Made by a program: the position numbers and the translations under genes
In this document: positions 58,597 through 64,000 of the stretch, piece by piece
Layout of the letters: the number at the start of each line of letters is the position of its first letter
Numbering within the stretch: position 1 is the first letter of the stretch
The notes under the pieces: generated by a model
Told to the model about the DNA's origin: nothing
What the model saw: only the letters and a program-made list of their open reading frames with translations
Database searches by the model: none
From: Pythium myriotylum
Taxonomy: Eukaryota; Oomycota; Peronosporomycetes; Pythiales; Pythiaceae
Length of the DNA stretch: 64,000 bases
NCBI GenBank assembly: GCA_023091665.1
Contig: JALJCQ010000016.1
Coordinates: 1-64,000 of the forward strand
Direction: 5' to 3'

Positions 58597-61408
58597 TAGA
58601 ACTGGACGCTGTTGGGGGGAGTTGGTTCGTGAGCTATATCCGGAACTTCGTTGATCGAGCTAATAATCGGACCGGATTATGATACACATGTGAGGAGTAC
58701 ACCCTGCAAATTTGGTCTTCATCCGCCTAAAATCTGGGAAGATGGAGCTCCCCGCATGGAGCTTGTTGGTCTCCTCACTCTGCATTGTCGACGTTGTGGT
58801 AGTTTCGATAAAAGATAGCAGAAGGGACGAAAACGGGGTTTTCCTCATCTAGATACATTCGCTCTGACCAAATCCGTACTTTGCTGAATAGAAACAGTGC
58901 ATTATTTGATGTGGACTACATGCACCCTTCGTCCTCCTTGGTGAAGATGGCGTCCGACACGATGGAGAGCCCGCTCCCAAGGACGCGCCTATTCGCATCT
59001 CCACCATCAATACATTGTGCGTGCAAAGTTGGGAGATGTCCATTATTAGAATGTTTGCGCTGCTTTCGGTGTGGTTGTGAGCATGACGGCAAGCGATAGC
59101 TCACACACACAAGGTGCAGAGGAAGAGGGGCAAGCCCAGGAACGCACGGCCAGCGCGCGCGTCCGCCACTCAGTCAGCCACAAAGGCATCTCCGTCGCCA
59201 GCTCGACGACGGCAACTCAGACACCTCGTCGTCGCGTAAAGGTCAGGCTTAGCTACCGATATACGAGAACCCCAACACCCACACCCAAGAAGCCGCCGTT
59301 GCCGACATGGGAACGGATCTTGTCGTATTTTGGGTTCTCCAAATCAGTAGTCGACGACTTTTCGCGACATGTTCCTAGCCGTAGCGCCCGATGGAGTCTG
59401 GAGTTTTGGGATCCTGAGCACCCAGACTTTGTGTCTAAGGCAAGGGAGCGAGCGACAATTCTGCGTATCTACCAGACTGTTGTGACTCGAGTTGCTGAAG
59501 CGCTGTGCGGTGAGAAAGCCGCACCTCTGTCCGTCGAGGCCCTCATCACATCCCAGTGCAGCCCCGTCGTTGGCGAGCCACCCGAGGCTTCTATAATAAC
59601 TGCGGCATTGAATACGCTCGTTGCAACACTGAAGGGGCCTATGGAGAGGCGGATTGTGCGTGCTATGATTTGTGGACTATTTACGTTGAGTGATATTCGC
59701 AGCACATCTATCACTACACCTGGAGGAAGCATTGGACACACAACGTATGCCAAGTCGAGACAGGAATTCCGGGTGCTACAAGACGAAGGCAAGCTACCGA
59801 CCCAGGCCTTTACGCGGAAATCATTTGATTCCCGTGTCGTTGATCAAGCCATCGAAGTGCTCTTTTCATCGTCTAATTCGGCCTATCTGTCGTGGGGTAC
59901 TCGACAAATATTTTTACAAGGTGTACGCCACGATGTGCCTCTGGTTCTTCTCAAAAGAAGCAAGAATATTATTTTTGACGACTACAAATCTCGTCCTCAC
60001 GCTTAGCATTTGGCCAAATCCACGTTCTATAAACTCTGTAGCGAGCTATGTGGTGGTGAAGTCCAATCAAGAACTGCGCTCGTTTACGTCACTGGTGTTT
60101 TGGTGAATGAGCCTTTTGCCTTTTTAGCTCAGATAATTGATAGGGTTCTAACTGAAATGGCTGGACGACTAAAAGCGGATCTGGAAGTGATCAAGGCCTG
60201 GCTCAAGTATGGACATGCGCGTGATGATGAGCATGGTAGCTCGACGAACTGCCCGCGCCAAAATGCTAGGTTTGCTCTCTCTGCACCAAGTGATGACGAG
60301 CGCGTTGTTGTTTGCGATTGTTGCCTCGCACTCCATCGTTTATTCGTCATGGTAAAGCGCCATCGGCAAGATCGACTGAGTAGATTCGTTGAAGATCGCT
60401 CATTGGAGCAGCTCAGCGCACCCTCGAATCTATCATTTTGCGAAGTCGGAGTCCCACAGCGGCACACTGCGCCCACGATTCATTCGAGTGCAATTGAGGT
60501 ACTTCCAGATATTCTGGAAAAGATATATCTCTACATGGGACACCGCGTTCGGGTGGTCAACCAGCAGCTCGAAATTGCACGAATGGTTGAACAAGTCGAA
60601 CGTGAATGCAACGTGATGGGCGCAGCGATCTTGCCGTGTTGCTAGTAGACTTTAAAATGAAGGCGGAGCCCAAGTACCACCGCGAGACGATGACTGCTCA
60701 CTTTGGTAAGAGAGGTATGTCGTGGCATGGCGTCTTAGTCCGGACGTGGAAGATTATTGAGAAGAATGGCAATGACGACTTGCAACCCGATGAGACCAGG
60801 ATCTACTATGACCAACTTGCAAGCACAGACAACAAACAGGACAAGGGAGCAGTAATATCGTTGATTGAGGCTGCACTGATCGCGTTGAGGCGCGACTTCC
60901 CTCATATCGAGCGGATTATCATTAAAAGTGATAATGCGTCGTGCTATCAGAACGCATGCGTTATTATCATGCTTCCCATTATTGGAGCTGCGCATGGATT
61001 AAAAGTCGAACGCTACGAGCACACTGAGACCCAAGATGGCAAGTCAAGTCTTGATGCTCACTTTGTTCAAACCCAGCGTAAAGTATACCGGTTTGTACAA
61101 GATGGAAATGACAGTGCGACGCCCACGCAATACGTTTATGCGTTGAGCTCCAATGAGGGCTCCCTAATTGCAGAGCTGAGCTTGTCGTCTACGATCGCAC
61201 CAACCTAGCGGGTTTACTTGAGCAGCTCAGCCCGATGGAACGTGCGTTCAATAAAATCCACGGTCGTGCCAACTCCATCTTTTACAACTATCCAGACACT
61301 GCCTTCCCATCGGAGGAGTCGTTTAGCTTGAATTCCTTGCCTGACTACCACATGCGTGTGTTTGCATACGGTGGCATTGGGAACGGCGTTCGTGTTGTCA
61401 CGTAGTAG

Positions 61409-62108
61409 GTTGAAAACGGAGAAAGTTGGCGTACGTAACTCGCTTCGAACCACCGGCGGCAACTAATTTTACTTGGAATTAGACTTGAACTTCGAGATAT
61501 CACTGATTCTTAGAAGTGGACGTCCGAAACTCCAACACGCCAATTCAACGGGTCCTCACTTGCCCAGAGGTAACGAGAGTGCACTTGAAGAAGGAGAGAA
61601 TACTTCGGGGTTGGCCCGATGTCGGCGCGGACGAGACCACCCAGACAAATTCCTGTCCTACTGGTCAAATCCGACTTCCTGATACAAACTGTAAGCTGTT
61701 TCACTGACTAGAAAGGAGTTCGATACAACTGGGAACGGTCTTGTCGACGGAGGGAATTTTCTGTGGATGGGAGGCTGAGAATTGTTCTCACCCTCTTCCC
61801 CGGGTTATTGGGTTTTTCCTACCTCAATGGCAGGCCTGAATAGAGGCCTGCCACTCTACACCTGCTGTTTTATGTATTATCCTCTGCTGCTCGCGGGTCC
61901 TCTAATCAGGCCCACGATCCTACTACCTACTGTTTTTATTCATCCTTTTTCGATACTAAAACTGCTGACTGACTGGTCAAATTCTCTGAACTTGGAGACT
62001 TTCCACGTCCTTGACCACAGCAACATGGAGATTTTCCACGCCACTTCACCACAGTGTGCTCGTCTGCCCTTCACGCCGTACATGCGAGCAATTGGGTCAG
62101 CCACTCCC
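61409..62108. mobile_element. Possible 700-bp insertion within transposase B
   Basis: It interrupts homology with transposase A and is flanked by TAGTAG on both sides (61403-61408 and 62109-62114), a possible 6-bp target duplication. No terminal inverted repeat stands out. A 63-codon frame (61516-61707) is not recognised. The flanking match is short, so this is tentative. Confidence 0.4.
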
Positions 62109-62436
62109 TAGTAGAGAGCAGGCAGAGCTCGGAGAACTGACTTGCGGAGGTGGTGGTAATGCCAGTTGGCTCGATATAGCAGGGATGTTGGCTCCGTCGA
62201 GTGAGTCTGAGGCAGAGAGCAGCAGCGAGGACGAAGACGCCGATGAAGACAGCGACTCTTACAACTCCCCGGCAAATATGCCACATTACAAGTGTGAATT
62301 GTCGATTACCCGTGTTCGTGTGACAAAAAAGTCGGTAATGCGCCGGCGTGCTCGCCATTGGAGACATAAGTGCTTCTCACGGTGGCTGATTTGGCTGGTG
62401 CTGATACAGATTTATAACCAATCAAAATTGTGCTGA

Positions 62437-62902
62437 TGTCAGAGACTGTGAGAACTCGATCAACCACCAGCAGGCTGGCAGCTGCTGCCACGAGGTGTTC
62501 ACTTTGACTGCAGCAAGATGACCCACAACATCCTACGATGACGCGCGAATCCTTCCGAGAGCAATTTCTTCGTGAGCTGAAGCCCTTTCTAATGCTCTAC
62601 CACTCGTCACCAACGTTCAGGAAGATGTTTCCTCCGCGAAATGAGTGATGAAGCGTGGTCATGCGGACTAAAGTACTGTTGACAGCATGAGTGGTCGTGC
62701 TGATGCCAATATCAGCGAGCCAATCCAATCGCTAAATTTCGTTCGTTTCTACCAATCATCAATCATCAGCAAACGATTCCACAAAAAGCAATTTGTTTTT
62801 GCTTTTCCTCGTTTGGCGTGCTCCCATCAGCAATAGGAGAAATACTGCAACCTGATTGGCTGCTGATTCGGCTGACACAACCGTGAGAACCACTATACAT
62901 CG
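62437..62902. other. Stretch inside transposase B without homology to A
   Basis: AT-richer than the surroundings, with CCAATC and ATCATCAATCATCAGC repeats and stop codons in all frames. GTGAGAAC occurs near both edges (62447 and 62882). It could be an intron, a small insertion or a diverged region; no splice evidence decides. Confidence 0.35.
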
Positions 62903-63649
62903 ATGGAAATGCCAGAAACGACTAATCCTAACCCGAGCACCATCATCGAAGAACGGAATTTACTCGCATATGCTAAAGGACAGCTTCTATCACTAGCTGT
63001 CGCAGGTCGTGTAGAAGTCGTGACCGTACGAGGGCTGAGCAAAAAAGATGGTCGCCATCGGAGGGGGACTCAACGTCGACCTAAAGCTCAATCCTCCACC
63101 TATCTTGAGGCGTGGGTGGGCGCGTCGACCTCAAGTGGGCAAAATGTATTGACCAAAGTACCTCCGTCTTTACCGAGAGAAAGTAAAGGAGATGTTCTTA
63201 CAAGGTGAGTTGACAAGATAGACAAGATAAACAAACAGGGAGCAGGACAAATGCACGAGCCACTTGTTGCAATGTACCCAGAACGATTCAACCTGCCGAG
63301 TGAGAGTGAGATTCGAGCAGAGATTTCGCGGTTGTTTGGAGAATCACGAAAACGCAAGAAACCTGAGGATAATACTCGAGGTGATTTTTCGCGACAGAAG
63401 CGGCGGGTAATGTCTGACATGTATGCGAGCTATCTCAAGGAAGTTGTGCGCGCTAACCCTGCGATCAAACCAAAGGATGCGGTTCCACTGTTTCGAGATC
63501 GATTTCCTCAGTCCGCTCTAAATTACGAGAGCATGAACTCTACAAACCACGTTACGGGCGGTGCAGTGGACACCATCGACGACAAGCAAATTCGAGACAA
63601 AGTGTCGTCATTGAAAAGTCAATCCAAGTCGGGGTCCGTACGGCCGTAA

Positions 63650-64000
63650 CATGACTTTTCATATTGTTCCACGAAAAATCATGTTCAATTTGCATTTCGT
63701 TGATTGTCATTTTTGCAAAGCCTATACCAAGGCTATTCCTGGGGAACTCTCCTGTATGCACTCTGATTGTGGTCAATGGATCAAGTCCTCGGTGTCTCTC
63801 AGCAGCGCGATTGCGCCGAGTCGCTCCTTACTTGAGTCCTCGGCCGCATCTCTTCTCCGATAGGAAGAAGCAACCTGTGTTGTAGGTTAGACCATGGTGC
63901 TTGACTTGAGGAATAACCATCAGAAAGCAGATCACGAAGCGCCGTTCCGTCCTCAAGCGACGACGGTGTGGACTGCCATTGTAAACTCCAGGAAGACCCT
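63650..64000. other. No gene recognised
   Basis: Follows the transposase B stop. Short frames only and no TIR of the A/B type within the remaining 350 bp. Confidence 0.5.

Larger units (their letters stand above)
59083..63649 (+). pseudogene. DDE-like transposase of transposon B, unassigned family
   Basis: ATG 59083 is preferred over the upstream GTG. N-terminus: Ser/Thr/Arg-rich, then WERILSYFGFSKSVVDDFSRHV...WSLEFW (near 59320-59410), RRIVRAMICGLFTLSDI (59650), AYLSWGTRQIFLQGVRHDVPL (59880), TAG at 60004, STFYKLCSELCGGEVQS (60018), WLKYGHARD (60200), YLYMGHRVRVVNQQ (60530), and a frameshift near 60610. Catalytic candidates: Asp 60648 (VDFKMKAEP), Asp 60930 (KSDNASCYQN), Asp 61035 (TETQDGKSSLDAHF). 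Frameshift near 61170, then LVVYDRTNLAGLLEQLSP to a TAG at 61403. The acidic region and RVTKKSVMRRRAR are at 62190-62360, LLAYAKGQLLSLAVAGRVEVV near 62960, and FNLPSESEIRAEISRLF to KVSSLKSQSKS at 63284-63649 (stop). Two stretches (61409-62108, about 62440-62900) have no counterpart in A. Confidence 0.75.
58579..64000 (+). mobile_element. DNA transposon B, same family as A, right end outside window
   Basis: The left TIR at 58579-58605 starts TTAACACGCAATCTCTGT, then reads TAGAACTGG where A has AAGAACCAG. The transposase homologous to A is on the plus strand at 59083-63649. No inverted copy of the TIR occurs by 64000. Compared with A, B has extra DNA within the transposase and, so far, no calpain fragment or Gly-rich ORF. 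58606-59082 is the 5' flank, with no other gene seen. Confidence 0.75.

Overview
The window is eukaryotic nuclear DNA. No bacterial-type operon, ribosome-binding site or CRISPR array is visible, and almost everything outside the first 38 kb is a decayed transposable element. The style of the Ty3/gypsy polyprotein, a calpain fragment and a TTAA-flanked transposase family point to a stramenopile, most likely an oomycete. That assignment is inferred from remembered family resemblance; no marker gene in the window proves it.

Positions 1 to about 39700 form one head-to-tail array of 33 units, each about 1.1-1.23 kb. Each unit carries one tRNA-Glu (anticodon CTC) gene with internal A and B boxes and a downstream T-run, embedded in nested simple repeats: an 8-bp, two 9-bp and a GGGGT repeat, then long (CT)n and (CA)n tracts. 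I count 28 full-length tRNA copies, three adjacent copies that each lack one C, one copy split by a 718-bp retroposed insertion (34417-35134) and one truncated by a LINE (39701). The array runs off the left edge. All long ORFs in it are repeat artefacts.

Positions 38478-45400 are a mosaic of insertions: a 1.13-kb TG...CA element in the last unit; a minus-strand LINE whose reverse-transcriptase frame is continuous for about 3 kb apart from three in-frame stops; an inverted, diverged fragment of the array unit (43850-44019); a low-complexity ORF; and the DNA-binding part of a pogo/Tigger-type transposase. The LINE and the 718-bp insertion share the same 19-nt 3' tail, and both sit inside tRNA genes.

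Positions 46166-52212 are a complete Ty3/gypsy retrotransposon (493-bp LTRs, AGGAT target duplication, gag, protease, RT, RNase H, integrase). The LTRs are about 99% identical, yet the coding region carries many breaks: two poly-C tracts, an exact in-frame 264-bp duplication of the RT core, and a 22-bp inverted templated insertion in the zinc knuckle. It interrupts an ORF that would be open at the empty site.

Positions 53043-58557 are a DNA transposon (A) with 27-bp terminal inverted repeats (26/27 match) beginning TTAA. It holds a minus-strand DDE-like transposase pseudogene, a glycine/threonine/arginine-rich ORF and a calpain pseudogene. A second, diverged element of the same family (B) starts at 58579 in the opposite orientation and runs off the right edge. 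I could not assign this transposase to a named superfamily.

Four poly-C tracts of 20-30 nt lie on the sense strand of transposon ORFs (45065, 49250, 51137, 56335). Together with single-C losses in three tRNA copies they suggest either real C-tract instability or a systematic assembly error. Frameshifts in this window should be read with that in mind.
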